Both the position numbers and the translations under genes were made by a program. From positions 1 through 13,814 of the forward strand of contig CAKRCL010000046.1 of assembly GCA_934307335.1 (NCBI GenBank): DNA of 13,814 nt, written 5' to 3'. The notes below the pieces were generated by a model, which ran no database searches, was not told the origin of the DNA, and saw nothing but the letters and a program-made list of their open reading frames with translations. The number at the start of each line of letters is the position of its first letter. Within the stretch, counting starts at the first letter, position 1. Origin of the DNA: an uncultured Dorea sp. Lineage in GTDB: Bacteria > Bacillota > Clostridia > Lachnospirales > Lachnospiraceae. Below, piece after piece: positions 1-6,151 of the stretch.

Positions 1-48
1 AAATAAACGACCGTTTACATCTTAATAATAGTAAACGGTCGTTTATTT
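1..48. promoter_or_regulatory. Paired inverted TetR-type operators
   Basis: Bases 1-18 (AAATAAACGACCGTTTAC) and 31-48 are perfect inverted copies separated by 12 bp. Each copy is itself a near-palindrome, TAAACG-2 bp-CGTTTA (positions 4-17 and 32-45), with dyad centres 28 bp apart. Nested palindromes of this size are typical of operators bound by TetR/AcrR-family dimers. One copy fills the spacer between the -35 and -10 boxes of a leftward promoter and the other covers the expected transcription start. Binding would therefore block RNA polymerase. The palindrome and its placement are seen directly; the TetR assignment is inferred from operator shape, because the regulator gene is not in the window. 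Confidence 0.65.
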
Positions 49-53
49 GTCAA
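25..53 (-). promoter_or_regulatory. Sigma-A promoter reading leftward off the window
   Basis: On the minus strand a perfect -35 TTGACA (53 to 48) is followed by a 17-bp spacer and TATTAT (30 to 25), one mismatch from the consensus TATAAT. The spacer (47 to 31) is almost exactly the operator half 31-48. The start site would fall near position 18, inside the second operator copy. The promoter therefore drives a gene beyond the left edge and is probably strongly repressed. No terminator is visible between the regulator gene ending at 88 and this promoter, so some read-through from that gene is possible. Confidence 0.75.
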
Positions 54-63
54 GACTTTTCTT

Positions 64-91
64 TTTGCTTATATTATTTTGCTTATATTAT
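64..91. repeat. 14-bp perfect tandem duplication
   Basis: The 14-mer TTTGCTTATATTAT occurs twice head to tail, at 64-77 and 78-91. The right copy contains the stop codon of the XRE regulator (88-90) and the left copy lies in the gap before the leftward promoter. It looks like a replication-slippage duplication; no hairpin or terminator forms here. Function is unknown and may be none. Confidence 0.7.
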
Positions 92-855
92 CTCTTTTTA
101 TAAATCAGAAGCTCCGGATTTTCACCATTCTTCTCATATGTACATACCAGAACAAAATCCATACTTGCCAGAATACCGAAACACCTGTCTCCTCCGAATT
201 CAGACTCCAGTTGATTCCCCAGATAGGTTTTCTGATCATCAAGGAATTTCGCTTTTTGCCCATTAGGCAGAGTATATTCCAGATTCACATATTTCCCCAC
301 AAGTGCATTTAGTTTGTCTACCCTTGGAAGTCCGTCTATATGCAGATCATTTATTTCATTTATCAACTGCATTTTAAACTCTTCAAACTGCCCATTGTCA
401 CTAAGTTCCTCATATCTTTTCCAGTAATCCAACTTTGGAAGCATTTCTTTCAAATAAGATTGTGCCTGTTCTTCGGTAAAGTTTTCATTTACCATATTCT
501 TTACACACACATCAATCAATTCATCCATATCATTATATGTGTATGTTCCATCTGCATAGCACCACTTACAATACTCCTCATTTAATGTGCCATCTTTATC
601 ACGTCCCAATATGGAATCATCATCGATTGGCATCCCGCAGCACTGACAGATCAGCTTTCTCGGTTCTCCCAAAAGCGTATTAATTGAAACATCAAATTCT
701 TTCGATAAGAGCTTAAGTGTATCAGTATTTGGAACGGTATCTCCATTTTCCCAACGTGATACTGCCTGCCTTGTAACCATGATTTTATCTGCTAGCTCGT
801 CTTGTGACATTCCTCTTTCTGTACGAAGTTTCAAAATAATATTTTTTGTTTCCAT
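88..855 (-). CDS. XRE-family regulator with zinc-ribbon domain
   Basis: Predicted DNA-binding regulator of 255 residues. Residues about 5-60 form an XRE/Cro-type helix-turn-helix (GMSQDELADKIMVTRQAVSRWENG). Residues about 69-146 match the putative zinc-ribbon family zf-ribbon_2, with metal-ligand pairs C70/C73 and C96/C99 and the typical EEYCKWCY and DMDELIDVC stretches. Residues about 176-255 form a further domain I cannot name. I chose the ATG at 855 because GGAGGTGA lies 5 nt upstream (868-861) and the helix-turn-helix begins at once. An in-frame ATG at 924 would add 23 unrelated residues and has no good ribosome binding site. The gene is separated from the housekeeping block by a terminator and about 300 bp, so it is probably an accessory gene with its own promoter. 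The target genes are unknown. Confidence 0.85.
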   Translation of the reverse strand: METKNIILKLRTERGMSQDELADKIMVTRQAVSRWENGDTVPNTDTLKLLSKEFDVSINTLLGEPRKLICQCCGMPIDDDSILGRDKDGTLNEEYCKWCYADGTYTYNDMDELIDVCVKNMVNENFTEEQAQSYLKEMLPKLDYWKRYEELSDNGQFEEFKMQLINEINDLHIDGLPRVDKLNALVGKYVNLEYTLPNGQKAKFLDDQKTYLGNQLESEFGGDRCFGILASMDFVLVCTYEKNGENPELLIYKKR

Positions 856-874
856 AGTCGTCACCTCCGTTATC

Positions 875-905
875 TTTATCATATCGATAAATCTGCAGTC
901 TGAAA
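875..905 (-). promoter_or_regulatory. Probable promoter and dyad of XRE regulator
   Basis: Reading leftward, TATGAT (883 to 878) is a good -10 box; the best -35 at suitable spacing is a weak TTTCAG (905 to 900, 16-bp spacer). The dyad TTTATC-5 bp-GATAAA (875-891) overlaps the -10 box. Such placement is common for autorepressed XRE regulators. The dyad is seen; promoter activity and autoregulation are inferences. Confidence 0.35.
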
Positions 906-940
906 AGCAACCTGCTGTTGCCATAAGCGCGCTCTTATTT

Positions 941-1120
941 CTAAAATACTATATTAATACCATTGGGTTCTATAATTTTCTGAACCAGTTCTTTACCAGT
1001 CATTGAAATCTTCTCATCAACACTTAGGTCGAAAGCAGTTGTCCCCATTACAACTATTTTTCCAGAAGCTCCTTTAGAAAAACCCAAATAAAGCAGGATA
1101 TATCCTTTTTTCGAGAACAT
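941..1120 (-). pseudogene. Coding-like short frame, possible gene remnant
   Basis: An open minus-strand frame of 59 codons ends at a TAG (941-943). The part from about 1080 down to 944 reads like genuine protein (for example GKIVVMGTTAFDLSVDEKIS, then TGKELVQKIIEPNGINIVF). It has mixed hydrophobic and charged residues and no low-complexity bias. The only in-frame ATG (1118-1120) lies inside the terminator stem that follows thiN and has a poor ribosome binding site, and an in-frame TAA sits just upstream. The simplest reading is the C-terminal remnant of a gene whose front was lost by rearrangement; a small real protein is the alternative. I do not recognise the family. Confidence 0.4.
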
Positions 1121-1127
1121 ATCCTGC
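1086..1127 (-). terminator. Intrinsic terminator after thiN
   Basis: On the minus strand GCAGGATAT (1127 to 1119) pairs perfectly with ATATCCTGC (1101 to 1093) around a 17-nt loop, and the stem is followed by a U-rich tail (UUUAUUU). It lies 35 bp after the thiN stop codon and is well placed to end the long housekeeping transcript. The large loop makes it a moderate rather than strong terminator. Confidence 0.6.
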
Positions 1128-1162
1128 CTGATATTTTATGACCCCAACATCATTTTATCTGT

Positions 1163-1822
1163 TTACTTTTTATCCCGGGTTTCCATCAGAATCACTATTC
1201 CCGAACCGAATGTAATCTTTACTTCATCTTCTTCGAACTGATTGCTGACACACAGACTGTCATAAGGTGTGAGCTGATGATCATGAAGCGGATATTTGGC
1301 GCCTTCGATGCTCAAGCTGTAAATCTCCTGCCCTAATGGGAAAATTGAAAAATACGGTCCATATGCATCCTCGCGACGGATTACTGTGTCACCGCCGATC
1401 AGGCGAATCTTATTCTGGGAATCCAGAATGACCGCATCAACCCCCGCTTTAAATGGAATTGTGAGTGTCTGTACATTTGCCCACAGATGATCGATTCTTC
1501 CACCAGTCGCTCCGAGAATATAGATTTCACTGGCTCCAAGTGTCATTGCAAGGCGAATTGCAATCTCTGTATCTGATGCATCTTTTACCGGATTAAATTC
1601 GCGGATCGGAACTTTCGTCTCATTGCGGTAATAGTCTCCGATTTTCTGGTCTACGCTGTCGAAATCTCCAACAATATAACTTGGAAGTATCTTATGATGA
1701 TAAAGAAATTCCATTCCCTTATCAACACCAATAATAAACTGACTGTCCAGTGTTTCAAGTTCTGATAATACAAATGCTTCCTCTAACTCTCCGCCACTTA
1801 CAATCACAATTTTCTTACTCAT
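1163..1822 (-). CDS. thiN: Thiamine pyrophosphokinase
   Basis: Transfers pyrophosphate from ATP to thiamine, giving the cofactor thiamine pyrophosphate in the cytoplasm. The 219 residues are the normal family length. Diagnostic motifs are visible: GVDKGMEFL (32-40), the acidic GDFDS (52-56), the KDASDTE loop (80-86) and GATGGRIDH (104-112); the C-terminal half is the beta-rich thiamine-binding domain. The start ATG (1822-1820) overlaps the rpe stop by 8 nt (ATGAGTAA). No strong ribosome binding site stands before it, so it probably depends on translational coupling with rpe. The position directly after rpe matches B. subtilis yloS/thiN. It is the last gene of the block, followed by a hairpin terminator. 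Confidence 0.95.
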   Translation of the reverse strand: MSKKIVIVSGGELEEAFVLSELETLDSQFIIGVDKGMEFLYHHKILPSYIVGDFDSVDQKIGDYYRNETKVPIREFNPVKDASDTEIAIRLAMTLGASEIYILGATGGRIDHLWANVQTLTIPFKAGVDAVILDSQNKIRLIGGDTVIRREDAYGPYFSIFPLGQEIYSLSIEGAKYPLHDHQLTPYDSLCVSNQFEEDEVKITFGSGIVILMETRDKK

Positions 1823-2477
1823 AAGTCTTCAAAATCTCCATCATCGCTTTTGTATTTTCTGCCGGATCTCCCTTAAATACTGCTGAACCGGCTACAATAA
1901 TATTCGCACCTGCATCCAGTACTTCTTTGACATTTGTCTGATATATTCCTCCATCAACCTGGATATCTACGGAAAGTCCCTGATCTGTGATCATTTTTCT
2001 CGCCTCACGAATCTTATCCAGAGATTCCGGAATAAACTTCTGTCCTCCAAATCCCGGATGTACACTCATGATCAGTAACATATCAATGTCTTTTAATAGA
2101 TTCTCTACTTTTGAAACTGGTGTTTCCGGGCAGATAGAAAGTCCGACTTTCATTCCACACTCACGAATCTTTGCAATTGTAGCGTTCACATCTTCACAAG
2201 CTTCAAGATGAATCGTCACGATATCAGCTCCTGCTTCTTTAAAAGCCTCCACGTAACGAATTGGTTCCTGCACCATAAGATGTGCATCCATAACCTGGTC
2301 TGTTGCATTGTGGATGGATTTTAATACTGGCATTCCAAAGGAAATGCTTGGCACGAACATTCCGTCCATAACATCAAAATGCAGATATTTTGCACCATTA
2401 TCTTCTGTAAGTTTCATCTGCTCTCCAAGAACTTTAAAATCTGCCGACAATATTGACGGCGCTAAAATGTAATCCAT
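1815..2477 (-). CDS. rpe: Ribulose-phosphate 3-epimerase
   Basis: Interconverts D-ribulose 5-phosphate and D-xylulose 5-phosphate in the non-oxidative pentose phosphate pathway. The 220-residue TIM barrel shows every signature: APSILSADF (6-14), HFDVMDG with metal and catalytic H33 and D35, DAHLMV with H66, SVHPGFGGQKF (138-148), QVDGG with catalytic D175, and the phosphate-binding GANIIVAGSAVF. The start is secure: GGAGG stands 8 nt before the ATG at 2477. Only 2 nt separate it from the rsgA stop, and it overlaps thiN by 8 nt. The rsgA-rpe-thiN order is conserved in Firmicutes and seems to reflect shared transcription, not a shared pathway. Confidence 0.97.
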   Translation of the reverse strand: MDYILAPSILSADFKVLGEQMKLTEDNGAKYLHFDVMDGMFVPSISFGMPVLKSIHNATDQVMDAHLMVQEPIRYVEAFKEAGADIVTIHLEACEDVNATIAKIRECGMKVGLSICPETPVSKVENLLKDIDMLLIMSVHPGFGGQKFIPESLDKIREARKMITDQGLSVDIQVDGGIYQTNVKEVLDAGANIIVAGSAVFKGDPAENTKAMMEILKTYE

Positions 2478-2479
2478 AA

Positions 2480-3358
2480 CTAGTACCTCCTCTTATTTTT
2501 CAATTCCTCATATAACTCTTTATAATCTTCATACCTGACAGCATGGATTTTTCCTTTTTCGACGGCTTCTTTCACAGCACAACCTGGTTCATGAATATGA
2601 TCACACCCGTTAAATCTGCACTGACCTTCATATGGTTCAAACTCCGGGAAATAATATTTCAGCTCTTCTTTTTCAAAATCATTCACATATAATGAACTGA
2701 ATCCAGGCGTATCCATAATATAAGAATCTTCGCCGATCATAAATAGTTCTGAATGTCTTGTCGTATGTTTTCCTCGTTCAATCTTCCTACTGATACTTCC
2801 GGTCTCCATATTAGCGTCTGGATTTAATAAATTAATCAGCGAAGATTTACCAACACCGGAAGGTCCTGCAATTGCCGTTGTCTTTCCAGCCAGAAGCTTC
2901 CTTAATTCTTCAATATTCTTTCCTTCCTTTGCACTGACAAAAACGAGACTACAGCCACAGTTTTTATATATTTCTTCCAGTTCAGATAATTTTTCTTCCG
3001 AAGCGATATCTTCTTTATTGAAACATAAAATCACTGGTATCTCTTTTGTCTGCATCATAACTAAAAAGCGATCCAACAGATTAAAATGCGGACTTGGCTT
3101 TGCTGCTGCAAATACAACCAATGCCTGATCAATATTAGCGACTGCCGGGCGGATCAGTTCATTTTTCCGTTCAAGAATATCTACAATATTACCTGTCTTC
3201 TCTTCTTCGCTTAATAACTCAATCTCGACATTATCTCCTACCAGTGGTTTTTTCTTATCTTTACGAAAAATTCCTTTCGCTTTACATTCATAAACACCGG
3301 ATTCTACTACATGAACGTAGTAGAATCCGGCAATTCCCTTTACTATCTTTCCCTGCAT
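2480..3358 (-). CDS. rsgA: Ribosome small-subunit GTPase RsgA
   Basis: Circularly permuted GTPase (YloQ/CpgA in Bacillus) that binds the 30S subunit late in assembly. With the start at 3358 it has 292 residues. An N-terminal OB fold (about 1-70) is followed by permuted G motifs: G4 NKED (114-117), G5 SAK (142-144), G1 GPSGVGKSS (165-173), G2 around HTTRH (198-202) and G3 DTPG (216-219). The C-terminal zinc-binding segment shows C247, C252, H254 and C260. I chose this ATG because family members begin MQGKI(I/V)KGI-GFYYV. Upstream in-frame ATGs at 3391 and 3436 would run back into prkC and add residues with no family character. It begins 13 nt after the prkC stop with a weak ribosome binding site (GGGAUAGAAAG). 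Codons 10-20 contain a perfect hairpin-forming repeat, listed separately. RsgA is a known phosphorylation target of PrkC in B. subtilis, which fits the adjacency. Confidence 0.95.
   Translation of the reverse strand: MQGKIVKGIAGFYYVHVVESGVYECKAKGIFRKDKKKPLVGDNVEIELLSEEEKTGNIVDILERKNELIRPAVANIDQALVVFAAAKPSPHFNLLDRFLVMMQTKEIPVILCFNKEDIASEEKLSELEEIYKNCGCSLVFVSAKEGKNIEELRKLLAGKTTAIAGPSGVGKSSLINLLNPDANMETGSISRKIERGKHTTRHSELFMIGEDSYIMDTPGFSSLYVNDFEKEELKYYFPEFEPYEGQCRFNGCDHIHEPGCAVKEAVEKGKIHAVRYEDYKELYEELKNKRRY
3297..3330. repeat. Perfect 14-bp inverted repeat in rsgA start
   Basis: CCGGATTCTACTAC (3297-3310) and GTAGTAGAATCCGG (3317-3330) are exact inverted copies around the 6-nt loop ATGAAC. They lie 28 nt inside the rsgA message and encode the conserved GFYYV stretch and the residues after it. 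In RNA this would be a strong stem-loop that could slow ribosomes or polymerase at the prkC-rsgA junction. It lacks a U-tract, so it is not a standard terminator. It may also be chance under protein constraint. Confidence 0.6.
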
Positions 3359-3371
3359 CTTCTTTCTATCC

Positions 3372-5414
3372 CTATTGCTGTTTTCCTTCATTGCCTGTGT
3401 TGTCACCACTATTATTGTCTGAAGGTTTCGGTCCACGACTCAGTACATACGTGATCGTACTTCCCTTGGCTACACTTCCTGATGATGGACTCATAGAGAT
3501 AACTGTTCCTTCTTCATAGTTACTGCTATACTCATCTCTTTGCTTGCTTGCATTCAGACCATTCTGAGATGCCCATGACAACAGTTCTTCCTCATCCTGT
3601 CCAACGAAGCTCTGAATATTCACTTTATCCGTTCCACCGCTAAGCACCAGATTAATAGCAGTTCCTGCAGAAACTTTTTTTCCTGGTGTTACACTCTGAG
3701 AAATAACGCTTCCCTTGGCTACACTGTCATCATGCTGTGTACTTGTAGATCCAATTATAAGACCGGCTGCCTGAATTTCACTTCTTGCTTCTGCTTCAGA
3801 CTTTCCTCGTACGTCCGGCACCGTCTTTTTCTCAGCACCTTTACTTACAATCATCTTAATCTCTGTATCTTTTGTTGCTTTAGAATTAGCTGCAGGAGTC
3901 GTACTGATAACATCTCCTTCAGCGATATTATCATCATACTGGAAATCTGACTCAATATTCTTAAAACCGGCTTTATTCAACTCGTCCCAGGCATCATCCT
4001 CACTCTTGCCTGAAACATCTGGTACTATAATCTCTTTTCCGACCAATGCAGAACTTACAATAACATGTACCGTAGAGTGTTTCTTTACTTTTGTTCCGGC
4101 TTTCGTCTTCTGCTCACTGACTGTTCCAGCCTCATATTTTTCAGAATCTTCTCTTGCATCAACTTTTATTTCAAGTCCCTTGTCTTTCAGCATTTTTGTT
4201 GCTTCTTCTTCTGTATAACCTACAATATTCGGAACCTTAACTGTATCTTTATCAGAAGAATCTTCTATCTTTGTTCCTGAACCGAATGATTTGAAAATGC
4301 CTGCTGCTTTACCAACTGTAAAAATCAGAATAAACGCAATGATAATCGCAACTACAATCATTAGAATCTTCATTACTTTATTCATACGTGGATTGACTTC
4401 ATCACTGCCTTTTCCATCATCATAATCATCGTATTCATCATCATCGTCGTCATCATCATATTCATCATCGTAAGAATCATCACCGTAATCGTCATCATAT
4501 TCATCATAGGAATTTCGGATATCATCTAATTCTTCATCTGTAATAATGACTGTATCTGCATTCCGAAGTGGAGGAATCACAACAAAATCCCCATCCGGAT
4601 CCATCATGGATCTTTTCAGATCTTTGGTAAGCTCTGTTGTGCTTGCATAGCGTCTCTCGCTGTTCTTCTGTGTACATTTTAATATAATCTGTTCCAAACT
4701 ATATGGAATATCCGGCGCATATTCAGACGGCGGTGTAATCTCCTGTTGGAGATGTTTCATAGCAACTTCTACCGTTGATTCTCCATCAAATGGAACTCTT
4801 CCTGTAGCCATCTCATATAAAGTAATACCAATCGAATAGATATCACTTCTTGCGTCACTATATCCACCTCTCGCCTGTTCCGGAGATGTATAATGTACAG
4901 ATCCCATTGCATTTGAACTAATTGTATTAGATGTTACCGCTTTTGCAATACCAAAATCTGTCACTTTTACTTTTCCGTCTCTGGATATAATGACATTCTG
5001 CGGTTTTATATCACGATGTACGATACCAGCCGCATGAGCAGCACCAATACCATTACACATCTGAATCGCAATGCTGATAACTTCCTTATGTGAAAGTCTT
5101 CCTTTTTTTTCAATATACTCTTTTAAGGTGATTCCCTCAACTAGTTCCATCACCATATAATAAAGTCCTCTATCCTCACCGACATCATATACATTTACAA
5201 TATTCGGATTCAAAAGTCCTGCCGCTGCCTGGGCCTCTGAATGGAATTTACGGACAAAATTCTCATCTTCTCGATATTCCTTTTTTAATACTTTAATTGC
5301 TACAAAACGATTCAGCATCGTGTCTTTTCCTTTATACACATCTGCCATACCGCCAGCACCAATCTTACTTAGTACTTCGTATCTTTTTCCTAATACAATA
5401 CCATCCTTTACCAT
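3372..5414 (-). CDS. prkC: PASTA-domain Ser/Thr protein kinase PrkC/StkP
   Basis: Single-pass membrane kinase that senses peptidoglycan or lipid II fragments outside and phosphorylates proteins inside. Layout of the 680 residues: a cytoplasmic Hanks-type kinase (about 10-275) with glycine loop GAGGMADV (19-26), catalytic lysine K41, HRDIKPQN (133-140), DFG (153-155) and a Thr/Ser-rich activation loop (161-177) ending in SPE; a strongly acidic linker (about 290-335); one membrane helix (about 349-368); then four extracellular PASTA repeats (about 392-455, 463-525, 530-593, 597-660), the last divergent; and a polar Gly/Asn/Ser tail. GAGGTGA stands 4 nt before the ATG, which overlaps the prpC stop by 7 nt (ATGGTAA). 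Pairing with the phosphatase allows coupled on/off control of growth, wall synthesis and, in related species, spore germination. All kinase residues are present, so it should be active. Confidence 0.96.
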   Translation of the reverse strand: MVKDGIVLGKRYEVLSKIGAGGMADVYKGKDTMLNRFVAIKVLKKEYREDENFVRKFHSEAQAAAGLLNPNIVNVYDVGEDRGLYYMVMELVEGITLKEYIEKKGRLSHKEVISIAIQMCNGIGAAHAAGIVHRDIKPQNVIISRDGKVKVTDFGIAKAVTSNTISSNAMGSVHYTSPEQARGGYSDARSDIYSIGITLYEMATGRVPFDGESTVEVAMKHLQQEITPPSEYAPDIPYSLEQIILKCTQKNSERRYASTTELTKDLKRSMMDPDGDFVVIPPLRNADTVIITDEELDDIRNSYDEYDDDYGDDSYDDEYDDDDDDDEYDDYDDGKGSDEVNPRMNKVMKILMIVVAIIIAFILIFTVGKAAGIFKSFGSGTKIEDSSDKDTVKVPNIVGYTEEEATKMLKDKGLEIKVDAREDSEKYEAGTVSEQKTKAGTKVKKHSTVHVIVSSALVGKEIIVPDVSGKSEDDAWDELNKAGFKNIESDFQYDDNIAEGDVISTTPAANSKATKDTEIKMIVSKGAEKKTVPDVRGKSEAEARSEIQAAGLIIGSTSTQHDDSVAKGSVISQSVTPGKKVSAGTAINLVLSGGTDKVNIQSFVGQDEEELLSWASQNGLNASKQRDEYSSNYEEGTVISMSPSSGSVAKGSTITYVLSRGPKPSDNNSGDNTGNEGKQQ
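4416..4505 (-). repeat. Asp/Tyr-rich low-complexity linker of prkC
   Basis: Codons 304-333 of prkC are built from near-repeated GAT, GAC and TAT triplets (ATC/GTC/ATA when read on the plus strand). They encode 22 acidic residues out of 30 with six tyrosines at 3-9 residue intervals. The tract lies on the cytoplasmic side just before the membrane helix. Triplet repetition makes it prone to length change by slippage. Confidence 0.75.
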
Positions 5415-6151
5415 GTACTCACCTCATCTGCAAGCGGCTCAGCCAAAACAACCCCTATATTGTCTCTTCCGCCATTGCTGTTTGCTTTTTCGATCAACAT
5501 CTGTACTGCTTCTACGATGTCTCTCGCTCCCTTTACAATATCAAACATATCTTCATCCTCAACCATATTACTCAGTCCATCGGTGCACATTAAGATGATA
5601 TCTCCCTTTTTCAGCCGATATTCATAAATATCAGCCTCTACGTCTTCTTTCACTCCCATCGCCCTTGTAATAATGTTCTTATCCGGATGATTCTTTGCCT
5701 CTTCAGCTTTAATTCCTCCTAAACGGACCATCTCTTCTACAAGTGAATGATCCTTGGACAGCTGTTTTATCTTATCGCTGATCAGATAAAGACGACTATC
5801 ACCTACATTAGAAAAGTATAAAGTATTTCCAATGACCGTTGCTGTTACGAGGGTTGTCCCCATACCTTCCAGCTTTACATCAGACTGTGCTGCCTGTATC
5901 AATTTGTGATTTGCTACTGATACAATACTTCTTAAGATTTCCTCTGGCTTGTCAAGTTCTGTCTTTTCCAGTTCTTCATGAATAACTTTCACCGTATATT
6001 TTGACGCAAAATCACCTGCTTTATGTCCTCCCATTCCATCTGCTACTACAAGCAGATTCGGGAATGGTCCCACAGGCTTATCCGTCACATAGACATAGTC
6101 CTGATTCATCTCTCGTTTTCGACCTACATCAGTCTTTGCATATATCTTCAT
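5408..6151 (-). CDS. prpC: PP2C-family protein phosphatase PrpC/Stp
   Basis: Metal-dependent Ser/Thr phosphatase that reverses phosphorylation by the adjacent PASTA kinase. The 247 residues are the standard bacterial PP2C length. Motifs in order: DVGRKREMNQD with metal ligand D18, VADGMGGH with D38, GMGTTLV (96-102), VGDSRLYL (116-123), KDHS (133-136), CTDGLSN with D191 and GGRDNIG with D230. No membrane segment or regulatory domain is present, so it is cytoplasmic. The start is supported by GAGGAG 7 nt before the ATG. The gene begins 23 nt inside the end of rlmN and its stop overlaps prkC by 7 nt, so kinase and phosphatase are probably made in a fixed ratio. Confidence 0.96.
   Translation of the reverse strand: MKIYAKTDVGRKREMNQDYVYVTDKPVGPFPNLLVVADGMGGHKAGDFASKYTVKVIHEELEKTELDKPEEILRSIVSVANHKLIQAAQSDVKLEGMGTTLVTATVIGNTLYFSNVGDSRLYLISDKIKQLSKDHSLVEEMVRLGGIKAEEAKNHPDKNIITRAMGVKEDVEADIYEYRLKKGDIILMCTDGLSNMVEDEDMFDIVKGARDIVEAVQMLIEKANSNGGRDNIGVVLAEPLADEVSTW

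Noticed and set aside
856..924. Upstream extension of the XRE regulator by 23 residues
   Set aside because: The ATG at 924 has no good ribosome binding site, the added residues look random, and the strong GGAGGTGA directly serves the ATG at 855.
3359..3436. Longer rsgA start at 3391 or 3436, overlapping prkC
   Set aside because: The added residues do not resemble the RsgA family, which starts MQGKI-like at 3358. A GGTGA before the 3391 ATG is the only point in its favour.
4594..4612. Small palindrome GATCCATCATGGATC in prkC
   Set aside because: Seven-bp arms inside a coding region; easily chance and not at a gene junction.
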